A stretch of 64,000 nt of DNA from Halomonas sp. DQ26W (GTDB lineage: Bacteria; Pseudomonadota; Gammaproteobacteria; Pseudomonadales; Halomonadaceae). Under the pieces are notes generated by a model that worked only from the letters and a program-made list of their open reading frames with translations, was not told the DNA's origin and made no database searches. The stretch lies in the NCBI RefSeq assembly GCF_003339685.1, contig NZ_QPKI01000012.1, forward strand, positions 1 to 64,000, written 5' to 3'. Both the position numbers and the translations under genes were made by a program. This document shows, in pieces, positions 27,001 through 36,871 of this stretch. Positions within the stretch are counted from its first letter, which is position 1. Each line of letters begins with the position of its first letter.

Positions 27001-28381
27001 CCCGGCAGGTGATGGCGCCCTTGAGGGAACCCTGACGCTCGATGCTCTGAACCTGTCACGCTATCGTAGCCTGGTCGCCGGCATGGACACCCTTGAGGGT
27101 GTCATCGATGGGAGAGTGGACATTTCCGGTACAGGCCAATCTCCACTTCTCAGCGGCGCCCTGGAGTTGGCCGGCCTGCAGGCAAGCGGCATGGATATCC
27201 CCCTGATCATTGTGGATGGCCGCATACGGGTGGAGCTCGAAGGCGAGACCGCCCGTGTCATGGGCTACGTGGAAAGCGACGAAGGGCGACTGGTGATCAA
27301 TGGCGATGCTGCCTGGCCCTCGCCGGAGGACTGGCGAATCGGGGTCGATCTGGACGGTACACGGCGGCCGCTGCTGGTGACGCTACCGGAATTCGGGCGC
27401 TTGCGCATCGCGCCGGACCTGCGTGTGCGCATCGATCCGAACCGACTTCAGGTGCGCGGTAGCGTACAGGTCCCCTGGGCACGGCTCGAGATAGGCGAGA
27501 CGCCGCCCGCTGCCGTCGCACCCAGTCCTGATGAAATCATCATCACCCGTCGTGACGAAGAGCGGGCCAGACGCACCGCCGAGCTGACGGAAGACACCGG
27601 TGCGGATGAGGCCGCTGTCGTGGTCTTGCAGCAGGCCGGTATGTCGCTGGACGTGCGCATCGACTTGAATCTCGGTCCCGATATGCAACTAGAAGCCCGC
27701 GGACTCGAGACGGGGCTGCGTGGCGCCCTTGAAGTGCGCCAGCAGAACGGTCCGGTACAGCTGTTCGGAGACGTCCTGCTGACCGACGGACGCTTCCAGG
27801 CCTTTGGGCAGGATCTGATGATCCGCCAGGGTCAGCTGCTCTTCAGCGGCCCGCCGGACCAGCCGCTACTCGACTTCGAAGCCATCCGCAATCCCGACAT
27901 TACCGACGACGGGGTGATCGCGGGTCTGCGTGTCTCCGGCTTCGCCGCTGAGCCGAGCCTGCAGATCTTCTCGGAGCCGGCCATGGATGAAGCCAGTGCT
28001 CTCTCCTACCTGCTGCGCGGTCGGGCACCCAGGGATGGTGACACCGATGGGGCCCTGACGGCTGCCCTGGTCGGACTGACTCTGGGGCAGACCGGCGGAG
28101 CGGTAGGGGCTATCGGCCAGGCCTTCGGCATCGACGACCTGGCGTTGGATACGGCTGGCATGGGGGACGAGAGTCAGGTGGTGGTGAGTGGCTATCTCAC
28201 CGAGGATCTGCGCATCAGCTATGGCGTCGGTATTTTTTCGCCCATCGCCGAGCTGACTCTGCGCTATACCCTGTGGCGCAACCTTTACGTGCAGGCCGTG
28301 TCAGGTGCGGCACAGGCCGTCGATCTGGTCTATACCTTCTCCCTTCCCGGGAAACCTCCGCAGATCGATGGTGGTCAATAG
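24011..28381 (+). CDS. tamB: translocation and assembly module protein TamB
   Basis: 1456 aa, larger than E. coli TamB (about 1260). An N-terminal membrane anchor (about 15-46) leads into a beta-helix-type AsmA-like body, ending in the conserved DUF490/TamB domain (from about 1120; ALSYLLRGRAP and LTLRYTLWRNLYVQAVSG). TamB forms a hydrophobic channel for phospholipids between membranes. GTG at 24011, with AGGAG 6 nt upstream, overlaps tamA by 37 nt. Residues 140, 255 and 371 start three copies of an about 115-residue module (IHLPF/IHLPV/IHLPL starts), an apparent internal triplication. Confidence 0.92.
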   Translation: MAPSFRHRPGILRTRLLFWSLVRLLIVLPLWLLGWVILALGLALSPWGTGFLLEQGAERGFYQLEDSEGAPFDRLVLHGLELEAGPATVSLQRLDLAWADDCLLRGRLCIEHLSIEGARIQLRAGETDTDQEEAAPAGDIHLPFPAEIRALSLVDVELFLPDGTRIFFDDFSSAARSQAAEVELLSTRLEGLRITIPPSPGTALATSAIDDAAPRLAAPAIDAPAIDAAVDLAATSPPGTVEEYESGGAAEEQTIHLPVAVTAPDLQVVDTAIELADGTHIEIDTLTSGIEAAQSHLSLMPTHLTGLRVHLPLSPGAKLALDESDTDQPRLSSDAIDATLALTSPLPAVVAAEIEAGLGLAQRERATLPEIHLPLSVSIPHLRLEEVEFTGPFNYSIRHLTLGLEANGKEVEVTSLDLATLDVDVQLSARVELQGDYPLEVRLRTTLWLPEIMPELAGQRIELLLGGSLGDLEVELAASGPVDAELRARLDALDPTMSFTASLESDLLQWPLPTRLTTEVPEDIGDVPADPYLAEDISLRLSGSLLDYSAALSMRLEGPEIPRSRVALSGSGDFEHFAWLPLSLTLGDGSLISRGRVAWSEGLDVNTVIRLDNIDPGAFTAAIDGRLSGDIEAAFAQGPNGWLLRVPRFDIDGELQSLPMSLQARLSGDSKMRWSIDRFDFQQGDNRLSASGEVSEQRMSLDGDIDLPNLSNLHDELGGSLTGQFTTTGSLETPRLDIALSGNSLAFGDSRLESLQLSGSVRGLEDPDLDLRLDIENLIAGGQRFSEASLLLDGRLTEHSLTLDATAGRGMPLSHATLVLDGGLSEDHQRYTGRIHPLEVATEYGEISLDEPLAFTADLETGSARVQPFCLRREQGGRICLDETLQASAESGDASLSVRGLPMELLDEWLPEEWSATGRADMDLQAKWRRGGDQWHIESDVDSELSLQGMDIYGQPWLLPDTSLNVTLDADEQRSDLNLDLILADAGRLRLSIGMDDPAGDGALEGTLTLDALNLSRYRSLVAGMDTLEGVIDGRVDISGTGQSPLLSGALELAGLQASGMDIPLIIVDGRIRVELEGETARVMGYVESDEGRLVINGDAAWPSPEDWRIGVDLDGTRRPLLVTLPEFGRLRIAPDLRVRIDPNRLQVRGSVQVPWARLEIGETPPAAVAPSPDEIIITRRDEERARRTAELTEDTGADEAAVVVLQQAGMSLDVRIDLNLGPDMQLEARGLETGLRGALEVRQQNGPVQLFGDVLLTDGRFQAFGQDLMIRQGQLLFSGPPDQPLLDFEAIRNPDITDDGVIAGLRVSGFAAEPSLQIFSEPAMDEASALSYLLRGRAPRDGDTDGALTAALVGLTLGQTGGAVGAIGQAFGIDDLALDTAGMGDESQVVVSGYLTEDLRISYGVGIFSPIAELTLRYTLWRNLYVQAVSGAAQAVDLVYTFSLPGKPPQIDGGQ

Positions 28382-28448
28382 GCGAAGTCCGTACACACAG
28401 CCCATCGACGGCAGCATCGACAGCGTTTGATGCTCAAGGAGACATAAC

Positions 28449-29063
28449 ATGATCATCGACCCAGCCCGTGCCTTACCTGGGCGCGATAGCCCACTTACCG
28501 TCTCGGGCGTGCATGCCGTCAACGGCAGTTCTATGCAGCCCCCCTTTCCCGATGGATATGCAGTCATCGTATTGGGTTTGGGCTGCTTCTGGGGTGCGGA
28601 GCGATTGTTCTGGCAGCTCCCGGGGGTTCATGTCACCGCCGTTGGTTATGCCGGCGGCGTCACCCCCAATCCCAGCTATGAGGAGACCTGCAGCGGCCTG
28701 ACCGGCCATGCCGAGGTGGTCAGGGTCGTCTTCGATCCTGTCAGGCTCGATATCGAGACACTGCTGCGTACCTTCTGGGAAGCGCATGACCCAACCCAGG
28801 GCATGCGACAGGGCAACGACGTGGGAAGCCAGTATCGATCGGCGATCTATACCACCGGCGACGCGCAGCATGCGGCGGCCCAGCGCAGCCGCGACATCTA
28901 CCAGTATTCGCTGTCACAGGCGGGACAGGGGAAGATCACCACCGAGATCGCTCCGCTCACCGCATTTTACCTGGCAGAGGAGAATCACCAGCAGTACCTG
29001 CACAAGAACCCTGGTGGCTACTGTGGCCTGAAGGGCACCGGCATCAGCTGCCCGATCGGGTGA
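28449..29063 (+). CDS. msrA: peptide methionine-(S)-sulfoxide reductase MsrA
   Basis: 204 aa. It repairs methionine-S-sulfoxide in proteins. The active-site Cys is in [30 protein letters not shown] and [19 protein letters not shown] are family blocks. C-terminal cysteines ([16 protein letters not shown]) are resolving-cysteine candidates. An N-terminal extension of about 35 residues is typical of the longer E. coli-type form. AAGGAG precedes the ATG. The last 20 nt overlap the convergent YheT gene. Confidence 0.95.
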   Translation: MIIDPARALPGRDSPLTVSGVHAVNGSSMQPPFPDGYAVIVLGLGCFWGAERLFWQLPGVHVTAVGYAGGVTPNPSYEETCSGLTGHAEVVRVVFDPVRLDIETLLRTFWEAHDPTQGMRQGNDVGSQYRSAIYTTGDAQHAAAQRSRDIYQYSLSQAGQGKITTEIAPLTAFYLAEENHQQYLHKNPGGYCGLKGTGISCPIG

Positions 29064-30084
29064 GGTGTGGTCCGGTTCGGCCTGGCCAGTGAGCCGCCGG
29101 GCTGCTCCATGCCTGCAGCTCCTGGCTTATGCGCCGAGCAAGCCAGGGTTCCAACCGCCCGTTGCGCCACTCCATGAAGCCGACATGCCCGCCGTGCCGG
29201 GCAATCTCAAGATGCACGGCGGAAGAGGGGGCGGGCAGGCGCTCGTAGAGAGTCGCCGGCATGAAGGGGTCGTCATCAGCGTGCAGGATCAGGGTGGGAA
29301 GCTCGATCTCTGCCAGCAGTGGACCGGCGGAAGCGCGTTGGTAGTAGTCTATGGCCCCCTCGAAACCGTGCAGGGGGGCGGTCACGGCATCATCGTAGGC
29401 ACGCAGGCTGGACAGGCTTGCCAATCCGCCAGTATCGAGCGGCAGCGGCAGCTCCCCTCGGACGAGCCTGCCCCGGACCTTGCGCTTCAGCGCACCCAGC
29501 AGGTGCCGCTCGTAGATTTGTGAGAACCCCAGATGGAGCCTGTCGGCACTAGCCGCCAGATCCAGTGGTGCGCTGACCACGATGGCACCCGCTAGATCCA
29601 GGCCGTCTCCCCCCTGTTCGGCCACCAGCTTGAGGAGCATATTGCCACCCAACGAGACACCAGTCGCCACCTTGAGCGCCTTCGGAAAGCGATGGGCGAG
29701 CTGACCGAATAGCCAGTAGGCATCGGCGGTGTCGCCGCTATGATAGGCTCTCGGCAGCCGATTGGGCTGACTGCCGCAGCCGCGGAAGTGCATCAGCACC
29801 GCACGCCAGCCCAAGTCGCTAGCTGCCGAGAGCAACCACCGGGCATAGGGAGAGTCAAAGGAACCTTCCAGTCCGTGGAAGAGCACGAAGATCGGCGCCA
29901 CGGGATCCACGGGCTGGGGGCTAGCCCAGTTCAGTTCGACGAAATCACCGTCGGGCAGTTCAAGCACTTCCACGTCGCGTGCCAGCGGCGGGCGAGGCAG
30001 TACGCGGGGTAGCAGAGTCTGCACATGGGCATTGGTCAGCCCGCGTGGCGGTGAGAAATCGGCATCGTGTCGCCGTTCGCGCAT
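29044..30084 (-). CDS. YheT family alpha/beta hydrolase
   Basis: 346 aa hydrolase. It has FLFHGLEGS-type oxyanion residues ([15 protein letters not shown]), the nucleophile Ser in [10 protein letters not shown], Asp in [12 protein letters not shown] and His in RHGGHVGF. The family (COG0429) includes esterases of unknown physiological substrate. It lies 7 bp after pepQ stop on the same strand, so the two may be co-transcribed; its 3-prime end overlaps the msrA end by 20 nt. Confidence 0.9.
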   Translation of the reverse strand: MRERRHDADFSPPRGLTNAHVQTLLPRVLPRPPLARDVEVLELPDGDFVELNWASPQPVDPVAPIFVLFHGLEGSFDSPYARWLLSAASDLGWRAVLMHFRGCGSQPNRLPRAYHSGDTADAYWLFGQLAHRFPKALKVATGVSLGGNMLLKLVAEQGGDGLDLAGAIVVSAPLDLAASADRLHLGFSQIYERHLLGALKRKVRGRLVRGELPLPLDTGGLASLSSLRAYDDAVTAPLHGFEGAIDYYQRASAGPLLAEIELPTLILHADDDPFMPATLYERLPAPSSAVHLEIARHGGHVGFMEWRNGRLEPWLARRISQELQAWSSPAAHWPGRTGPHLTRSGS

Positions 30085-30091
30085 GATGGTA

Positions 30092-31399
30092 TCACTCGGC
30101 TTCGAGGGTCAGGTTTTCGGCAGCACCTGGCGTGACCAGGACGTTATCCTCGATGCGGATCCCGCCGTGGGGGGCCAGCCGTTCCACCAGCGCCCAATCC
30201 ACCTCGCGCCCGGCTGGCGCCGCACGCAGCGGTTCGAGCAGCATGGGGATGACGTAGAGCCCCGGCTCCATGGTGACCACCATCCCCGCTTCCAGTTCAC
30301 GCGTGAGACGCAGGGCAGGGTGCGCTGCAGGCGGTGTCAAGGCCGTGCCGTCCGCGGTGCGCCGTCCGGCCACATCGTGCACCTGAATACCCAGCAAGTG
30401 ACCCAGCCCATGGGGGCAGAAAGCCCGGGTGATGCCGCCAGCCACGGCAGACTCGGGGCTGCTGAAGACGATACGATGCTCGACAAGCAGTTCGGCCAGC
30501 ATGTCGTGCATCCTCTCATGCAGGGCGACAAAGTCGACACCGGGTCGCAGCGAGGCGATCAGGCGCTGCTGCACTTGGATGACTCCCTCTATCAGCGCAG
30601 GAAACAAGGCATCTGCCTGGGGGCCTGCCCAGGTACGGGTAATGTCGGCGCAATAGCCACGGTAGCGCAGCCCTGCATCGACCAGCAGGCTGTAGCGGTT
30701 TTTCGGGGTCCCCGTGTCGTAGTGCTGGTAATGGAGTACACCAGCGTGGGCGTTGATGCCGACGATATTGCCGTAGGGCGAGTCACTCTCACGCTGACGC
30801 GATGCCTGGAGATAGGCGAGTTGTACATCCAGTTCGGCCGCGCCTGCCAGGAAGGCATTCCTGGCAGCCAGATGGCCAGCCATGGCCTGTCGGTTGGCTC
30901 GACCAATGCAGGCGACTTCGAAATCGCTCTTGCGCACCCGCCCCTCATCCAGTGCCGTGAGCAGGGCGGCGGGGTTGAGTTCGCCCCCCAGCGCCTTGGC
31001 AGTCGTGCCATCCACGTCACCGATGACGGCGTTTCGCCCAGGAGGCAGGGCGGGAGGCGCATCGAAGCGCCCCGTCACCACGTCGACACGCTCGACCCAG
31101 GCCTCCTGAGGCAGGCGGGCGGGAAGGTGCCAGAAGTCGTCGGGGGCGTGCAGATACAGGATTGGACGCTTGCCTGGACAGACCAGTAGCCAACTGTGTG
31201 CAAGGCAGGCCTGCCCGGTCCAGTGCTGGAAATGACCATAGGCGCAAAAATTGGCGAACTGGTCGTCGCCGTAATGGGGCGCAGGATGACCGCTATAGAG
31301 CGCTACGCCATCAAGGCCGAGCCCGGAAAGCACCTCGGCATAGTGCCGCTCGAGACGGTCTAAATGAAGATGCTGGAGTTCGGCGAGCGGACCGGTCAT
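30092..31399 (-). CDS. pepQ: Xaa-Pro dipeptidase
   Basis: 435 aa pita-bread-fold metallopeptidase. The five metal ligands of the M24 family can be placed: Asp in LVDAGLRY, Asp in CADITRTW, His in GLGHLLG, Glu in TMEPGLYV and Glu in GIRIEDNVLV. It cleaves dipeptides with C-terminal proline; relatives hydrolyse organophosphates (OPAA). ATG at 31399 has AGGAAGG upstream; an ATG nine codons earlier is not supported. Divergent from gor. Confidence 0.93.
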   Translation of the reverse strand: MTGPLAELQHLHLDRLERHYAEVLSGLGLDGVALYSGHPAPHYGDDQFANFCAYGHFQHWTGQACLAHSWLLVCPGKRPILYLHAPDDFWHLPARLPQEAWVERVDVVTGRFDAPPALPPGRNAVIGDVDGTTAKALGGELNPAALLTALDEGRVRKSDFEVACIGRANRQAMAGHLAARNAFLAGAAELDVQLAYLQASRQRESDSPYGNIVGINAHAGVLHYQHYDTGTPKNRYSLLVDAGLRYRGYCADITRTWAGPQADALFPALIEGVIQVQQRLIASLRPGVDFVALHERMHDMLAELLVEHRIVFSSPESAVAGGITRAFCPHGLGHLLGIQVHDVAGRRTADGTALTPPAAHPALRLTRELEAGMVVTMEPGLYVIPMLLEPLRAAPAGREVDWALVERLAPHGGIRIEDNVLVTPGAAENLTLEAE

Positions 31400-31583
31400 G
31401 GAAGCCTTCCTGGCAGTCTGATTCATGCCACAGTTTAGCGTACTGCTCGAAGCGGACCATAGCCGGATAGAGCGTCTCCATGTCAGGGGTCAGCCACGGC
31501 ACTCCCGAGGCACGGCCTGCACTGGTATCATCGCTCCATTCCAACGGGCCCTGTTCGAGTGCCCTGTTCGTGAAGGAGAACCC

Positions 31584-32945
31584 ATGCCAGACTTCGACTA
31601 TGACCTCTTCATTATCGGCGCCGGCTCCGGCGGCGTGCGTGCGGCACGCACGGCCGCAGCCGCGGGCGCACGCGTCGCCGTGGCCGAGGATCGCTACCTG
31701 GGTGGAACCTGCGTCAACGTAGGCTGCGTGCCCAAGAAACTCTACTCCTACGCTGCCCATTTTCACGATGCGTTCGAGGACGCCAGCGGCTTCGGTTGGC
31801 AACTCCCCGGTGCGCCGACCTTGGACTGGGCCACGTTGCGCGATAACAAGAGCGGTGAAATCAAGCGATTAAACGATATTTACGGCCGCCTGCTGGACAC
31901 TGCTGGAGTACGACTGATCAACGGCCGCGCCCGAGTGGTCGACGCGCATCATGTCGAGGTGGCCGGCGAGCGCATCAGTGCCGCAAAGATCCTCGTTGCC
32001 GTCGGTGGCTGGCCATGGGTGCCCGACTTTCCCGGCAGTGAACATACTGTGACTTCCAACGAAGTCTTCGACCTCGAGCAGTTTCCCAAGCGCTTCCTGG
32101 TTCTGGGCGGTGGCTATATAGCTGTGGAGTTCGCCAGCATCTTCAACGGCCTGGGAAGCGATGCCCACCTGGTCTACCGGGGCGAATTGTTTCTCCGCGG
32201 CTTCGACCGCGAGGTGCGAGAGTTCACCCGAGACCAGATGGCCACCAAGGGTGTGAACCTCCACTTTGAAACCAACATCGAACGTATCGAACCGGGCGAT
32301 GGAAGTCTGATGGTTACCCTCACCAACGGGGAGACACTGGAGGTAGATGCGGTGCTTTCAGCGACCGGCCGCAAGCCCCATCTGCTGGGGTTGGGCCTCA
32401 GCGAGTTGGGTGTCGAGCTCAATACCGATGGCACGCTCAAGGTCAATGAGCGGTTCGAGACATCAGTGCCATCCATCCTGGCCCTGGGGGATGTCACCGG
32501 TGGCCCGGAATTGACGCCGGTGGCCCTGGCCGAAGCCATGCACCTGGTCCAGCAGCACTTCTCTGACACCTCCGCCAGGCCACTGGACTACCAGAATATT
32601 GCCACGGCGGTCTTCTGCCACCCGAACATCGGCACCGTTGGTGTCTCGGAGGAGCAAGCCCGTGAGAAGTATGGGGCGATCCGCGTCTTCCGGACCGATT
32701 TTCGACCCATGAAACATACACTTTCCGGCAGCCAGGAGCGCTGCCTGATGAAGCTCATCGTCGATGATGAAAGCGATGTGGTAGTGGGTGCGCACATGGT
32801 CGGAGAGGAGGCCGGTGAGCTGATCCAGGGCATCGCCATCGCCGTCAGAGCCGGCCTGACCAAAGCCGATTTCGATGCCACCGTGGGGATCCACCCGACC
32901 GGCGCCGAAGAGTTCGTCACCATGCGAACACCATCGCGCACCTGA
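31584..32945 (+). CDS. gor: glutathione-disulfide reductase
   Basis: 453 aa FAD-dependent disulfide reductase. FAD-binding [16 protein letters not shown], redox-active disulfide [18 protein letters not shown]-binding [15 protein letters not shown], and the C-terminal catalytic His-Glu in [15 protein letters not shown] and the CVNVGC spacing favour glutathione reductase over lipoamide dehydrogenase. AAGGAG lies 5 nt before ATG at 31584. It is followed by a hairpin at 32976-32995, then ectABC. Confidence 0.93.
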   Translation: MPDFDYDLFIIGAGSGGVRAARTAAAAGARVAVAEDRYLGGTCVNVGCVPKKLYSYAAHFHDAFEDASGFGWQLPGAPTLDWATLRDNKSGEIKRLNDIYGRLLDTAGVRLINGRARVVDAHHVEVAGERISAAKILVAVGGWPWVPDFPGSEHTVTSNEVFDLEQFPKRFLVLGGGYIAVEFASIFNGLGSDAHLVYRGELFLRGFDREVREFTRDQMATKGVNLHFETNIERIEPGDGSLMVTLTNGETLEVDAVLSATGRKPHLLGLGLSELGVELNTDGTLKVNERFETSVPSILALGDVTGGPELTPVALAEAMHLVQQHFSDTSARPLDYQNIATAVFCHPNIGTVGVSEEQAREKYGAIRVFRTDFRPMKHTLSGSQERCLMKLIVDDESDVVVGAHMVGEEAGELIQGIAIAVRAGLTKADFDATVGIHPTGAEEFVTMRTPSRT

Positions 32946-32975
32946 TGTCATGACTCGATGCAGAGCACTTCATTG

Positions 32976-32995
32976 GTGCCGCCTGGAGGCGGCAC
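32976..32995 (+). terminator. hairpin after gor
   Basis: GTGCCGCC and GGCGGCAC form a perfect 8-bp stem around the loop TGGA, 31 bp after the gor stop, followed by GTTTG. A short intrinsic terminator or an attenuated one. Confidence 0.65.
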
Positions 32996-33141
32996 GTTTG
33001 CGTGAGGTCGACAGGATGATCCTGGTCTAAACTATCAGCATGAATCGAGGAGCCGACACTATCATCAGACAGGTCGACGGGCTGACAGTGCCGTTGCATA
33101 ATCTACCGTTATGGAATAGGGCGCGGTACATAATGCCTATT

Positions 33142-33169
33142 TTGATTTGATCATAAGCCCTGTTATCAT
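33142..33169 (+). promoter_or_regulatory. candidate sigma-70 promoter of ectABC
   Basis: TTGATT at 33142-33147, 16 nt, TATCAT at 33164-33169, 33 nt before the ectA start, in an AT-rich patch (33100-33180) within GC-rich surroundings. Halomonas elongata ectA is known to have sigma-70 and sigma-38 promoters; this is the best match here by eye. Confidence 0.55.
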
Positions 33170-33201
33170 TATTCGTAACATCGCTACAGCGAAGTCTGAA
33201 C

Positions 33202-33780
33202 ATGAATGTGACACCGCAGCCCTTTACACCTTCTGCTGATCTGGCACGGCCCAGCGTGGCCGACGCCGTGGTTGGCAGCGATGCCGCACCGCTGTTCATC
33301 CGCAAGCCCAACCCCGATGACGGCTGGGGAGTCTATGAGCTGATAAAATCCTGCCCGCCGCTGGACGTCAATTCCGCCTACGCCTACCTGTTGCTGGCTA
33401 CCCAATTCAGGAATACCTGTGCAGTGGCAACCAACCAAGAGGGCGAGATCGTCGGCTTCGTTTCTGGCTACGTGAAAAGCAACGCTCCAGACACCTATTT
33501 CCTATGGCAGGTAGCCGTGGGTGAAAAAGCCCGTGGTACGGGACTCGCGCGGCGCCTGGTGGAAGCCGTCATGACCCGGCCCGAGCTTGTCGATGTCCAT
33601 CATCTGGAAACCACCATCACGCCTGACAACCAGGCCTCATGGGGGCTTTTCCGCCGCTTGTCCGATCGCTGGCAGGCTCCCTTGAATAGCCGTGAATATT
33701 TCTCCACGGACCAGCTCGGCGGCGAGCACGACCCCGAGAACCTGGTGCGTATCGGTCCCTTCGAAGCCGGTCGCCTCTGA
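33202..33780 (+). CDS. ectA: L-2,4-diaminobutyrate N-acetyltransferase EctA
   Basis: 192 aa GNAT enzyme, second step of ectoine synthesis: acetylates diaminobutyrate on the gamma-amino group. IRKPNPDDGWGVYELIKSCP and the acetyl-CoA loop QVAVGEKARGTGLARRLVEA are diagnostic, and LDVNSAYAYLLLATQF and STDQLGGEHDPENLVRIGPF match Halomonas EctA closely from memory. First gene of ectABC; the ribosome-binding site before ATG 33202 is weak (GCGAAG). Confidence 0.98.
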   Translation: MNVTPQPFTPSADLARPSVADAVVGSDAAPLFIRKPNPDDGWGVYELIKSCPPLDVNSAYAYLLLATQFRNTCAVATNQEGEIVGFVSGYVKSNAPDTYFLWQVAVGEKARGTGLARRLVEAVMTRPELVDVHHLETTITPDNQASWGLFRRLSDRWQAPLNSREYFSTDQLGGEHDPENLVRIGPFEAGRL

Positions 33781-33795
33781 TTTCCCATCCGCTAG

Positions 33796-35136
<1,341 letters not shown>

Positions 35137-35185
35137 GAGAACCAGAGATAACCAGAGAGAGCAGGGCGATAGCATCTGGTGTATC

Positions 35186-35207
35186 GGCCGGCTACCCGCA
35201 GCCGGCC
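35186..35207 (+). other. ectB-ectC intergenic hairpin
   Basis: GGCCGGCT and AGCCGGCC form a perfect 8-bp stem with loop ACCCGC, between ectB and ectC and 28 nt before ectC. It could adjust relative ectC expression through mRNA processing or partial termination; there is no U-run. Confidence 0.6.
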
Positions 35208-35235
35208 CATCAATAGTCAACGGGAGTGACACTCT

Positions 35236-35646
35236 ATGATCGTTCGCAATCTTGAGGAAGCACGTCAGACCGACCGCCTGGTCAAGTCTGAAAGCGGCAC
35301 CTGGGACAGTACCCGTCTCAGCCTGGCCGACGATGGCGGCAACTGCTCTTTCCATATCACGCGCATCTACGCCGGTACAGAGACGCATATCCATTACAAG
35401 CACCACTTCGAGGCGGTCTACTGTATCGAGGGAGAAGGTGAGGTCGAGACACTGGCTGATGGCAAGATCTGGCCAATCAAGCCGGGTGATATCTATATCC
35501 TCGACCAGCACGATGAGCACCTGCTGCGGGCCCAGGAAACCATGCACCTGGCCTGTGTCTTTACGCCAGGCTTGACCGGCAAGGAAGTGCACCGTGAGGA
35601 TGGCTCCTACGCGCCGGCCGAGGTCGATGACAAGAAGCCAATCTAA
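35236..35646 (+). CDS. ectC: L-ectoine synthase EctC
   Basis: 136 aa cupin-fold enzyme that cyclises N-gamma-acetyl-diaminobutyrate to ectoine, the main compatible solute. [20 protein letters not shown] and [20 protein letters not shown] carry the cupin metal/substrate residues; [15 protein letters not shown] follows. No ectD (hydroxylase) or lysC (Ask_Ect) gene follows in this operon. Good GGGAGTG site upstream. Confidence 0.98.
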   Translation: MIVRNLEEARQTDRLVKSESGTWDSTRLSLADDGGNCSFHITRIYAGTETHIHYKHHFEAVYCIEGEGEVETLADGKIWPIKPGDIYILDQHDEHLLRAQETMHLACVFTPGLTGKEVHREDGSYAPAEVDDKKPI

Positions 35647-35692
35647 GCCGAATATGGCTCGAAGTGGTTCATCCCTTGCCCATGAACCTGCC

Positions 35693-35727
35693 AAACACCC
35701 CCGGACCTGATGGTTGCGGGGGTGTTT
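35693..35727 (+). terminator. terminator of ectABC
   Basis: AAACACCCCC (35693-35702) and GGGGGTGTTT (35718-35727) form a 10-bp stem with a 15-nt loop, ending in TTTGTGTCT, 46 bp after ectC. The right arm supplies the U-rich tract. Confidence 0.8.
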
Positions 35728-35987
35728 GTGTCTCAAAGGCGATGAATGGCGCGGCCGGCCGTGCACTGTTTATCCCACCTTCATCTGTTCGTATAATGTA
35801 TATTATGTTAAATTGATGATCTTTCCTGTATGTGAAATTGCCGATCTTTCCTGGGAGTTGGACAAGCCAGGCACCGACTCCTTATCATCTCTCGTCGCGA
35901 TTCGTGCGACGCCACAGTTCGCGCCTCACCCCACACTCCAGGCCTCATTCCCGACTCGGGTGAAGCCCGCCCCGGAGATTTGCATTC

Positions 35988-36836
35988 ATGCGACCGAGAC
36001 CGCTGCTCGCTATTACGCCCTGGTTGCTGGCTTCCCTGGTGATTTCCGGTTGCGCCCTGGCTCCTGTGGCCGAGCCAGAGCCCGTCCTGAGCCCGGATGC
36101 CTTCGACGCTCGCATCGAGCGACTCGAGCGTACGATTGCCCTGCGCTGCGATCAGACCGAGGATCGCCTGTCCCGTCATGACCTTCGCCACGTCGAATTG
36201 ATGGCCGATGTCAAGGATTCCAATGACTTGCTCCGCCATCTGCGTGGCAGTATCCAGCGGCTGGAACAGCGCGGCGACGAGCCCGTCATCGTCATGGCGG
36301 AATGCAACGAGACGGTTGATGCGTCGCTTGCCGACAAGGAATTGGTGGGACGAGCCGAGTGGATCGGCCTGGCCGATATCGGCACCTATCTTCGGGCTCG
36401 CATCGATTCCGGTGCCAATACGTCCTCTCTGTCGGCCAAGGAGATCACCCGCTTCGAACGCGATGGCGAAGATTGGGTGCGTTTCAAGCTCGGCATCAAT
36501 GAGGACGATATCGTCGTCGACGACGTTCGCAACGAGTGGATCGAAGCGCCTGTCGAGCGTCGTGTGCGCATCGTACAGGCCGCCGGAAGCGAGTCGCGCC
36601 CGGTGGTAAGCCTGCTGATGACCCTAGGGTCGATTCGCGAACCGGTTGAGTTCACGCTTAACGATCGCACCCACCTGAACTATCCGGTGCTCCTGGGCCG
36701 CCGATTCCTGATGGATATCGCACTGATCGATGTCGCTGAAACCTACCTGCACCCAAGGCCCGAGTTCCCCGGTGGCCGCCCCGCCGCCGAAGCGGCACAG
36801 GACGAAATCAACGACCAGGATGAGGAAGACCGCTGA
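35988..36836 (+). CDS. lipoprotein with retropepsin-like (RimB/Zn_protease family) protease domain
   Basis: 282 aa. The signal peptide ends in lipobox ISGC (Cys22), then a helical segment (about 35-95) and a C-terminal domain of the family once named ATP-dependent Zn protease, with D140-S-G-A in RIDSGANTSSLSA as the predicted catalytic Asp of a retropepsin-like fold, and LLGRRFLMDIALIDV near the end. The C-terminal tail is acidic. Followed by the transglutaminase-like/7TM protein and an ATP-grasp enzyme in one operon, a combination known from comparative genomics. Substrate unknown; probably periplasmic, attached to a membrane. Confidence 0.82.
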   Translation: MRPRPLLAITPWLLASLVISGCALAPVAEPEPVLSPDAFDARIERLERTIALRCDQTEDRLSRHDLRHVELMADVKDSNDLLRHLRGSIQRLEQRGDEPVIVMAECNETVDASLADKELVGRAEWIGLADIGTYLRARIDSGANTSSLSAKEITRFERDGEDWVRFKLGINEDDIVVDDVRNEWIEAPVERRVRIVQAAGSESRPVVSLLMTLGSIREPVEFTLNDRTHLNYPVLLGRRFLMDIALIDVAETYLHPRPEFPGGRPAAEAAQDEINDQDEEDR

Positions 36837-36871
36837 GCAGCGGCGCCTTCGAGCCCCAACAAGGAAGCTTC

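Noticed and set aside
35137-35235. Sigma-54 promoter upstream of ectC
   Set aside because: No GG-N10-GC with the TGGCAC/TTGCA context is found in the gap; only the hairpin at 35186-35207.
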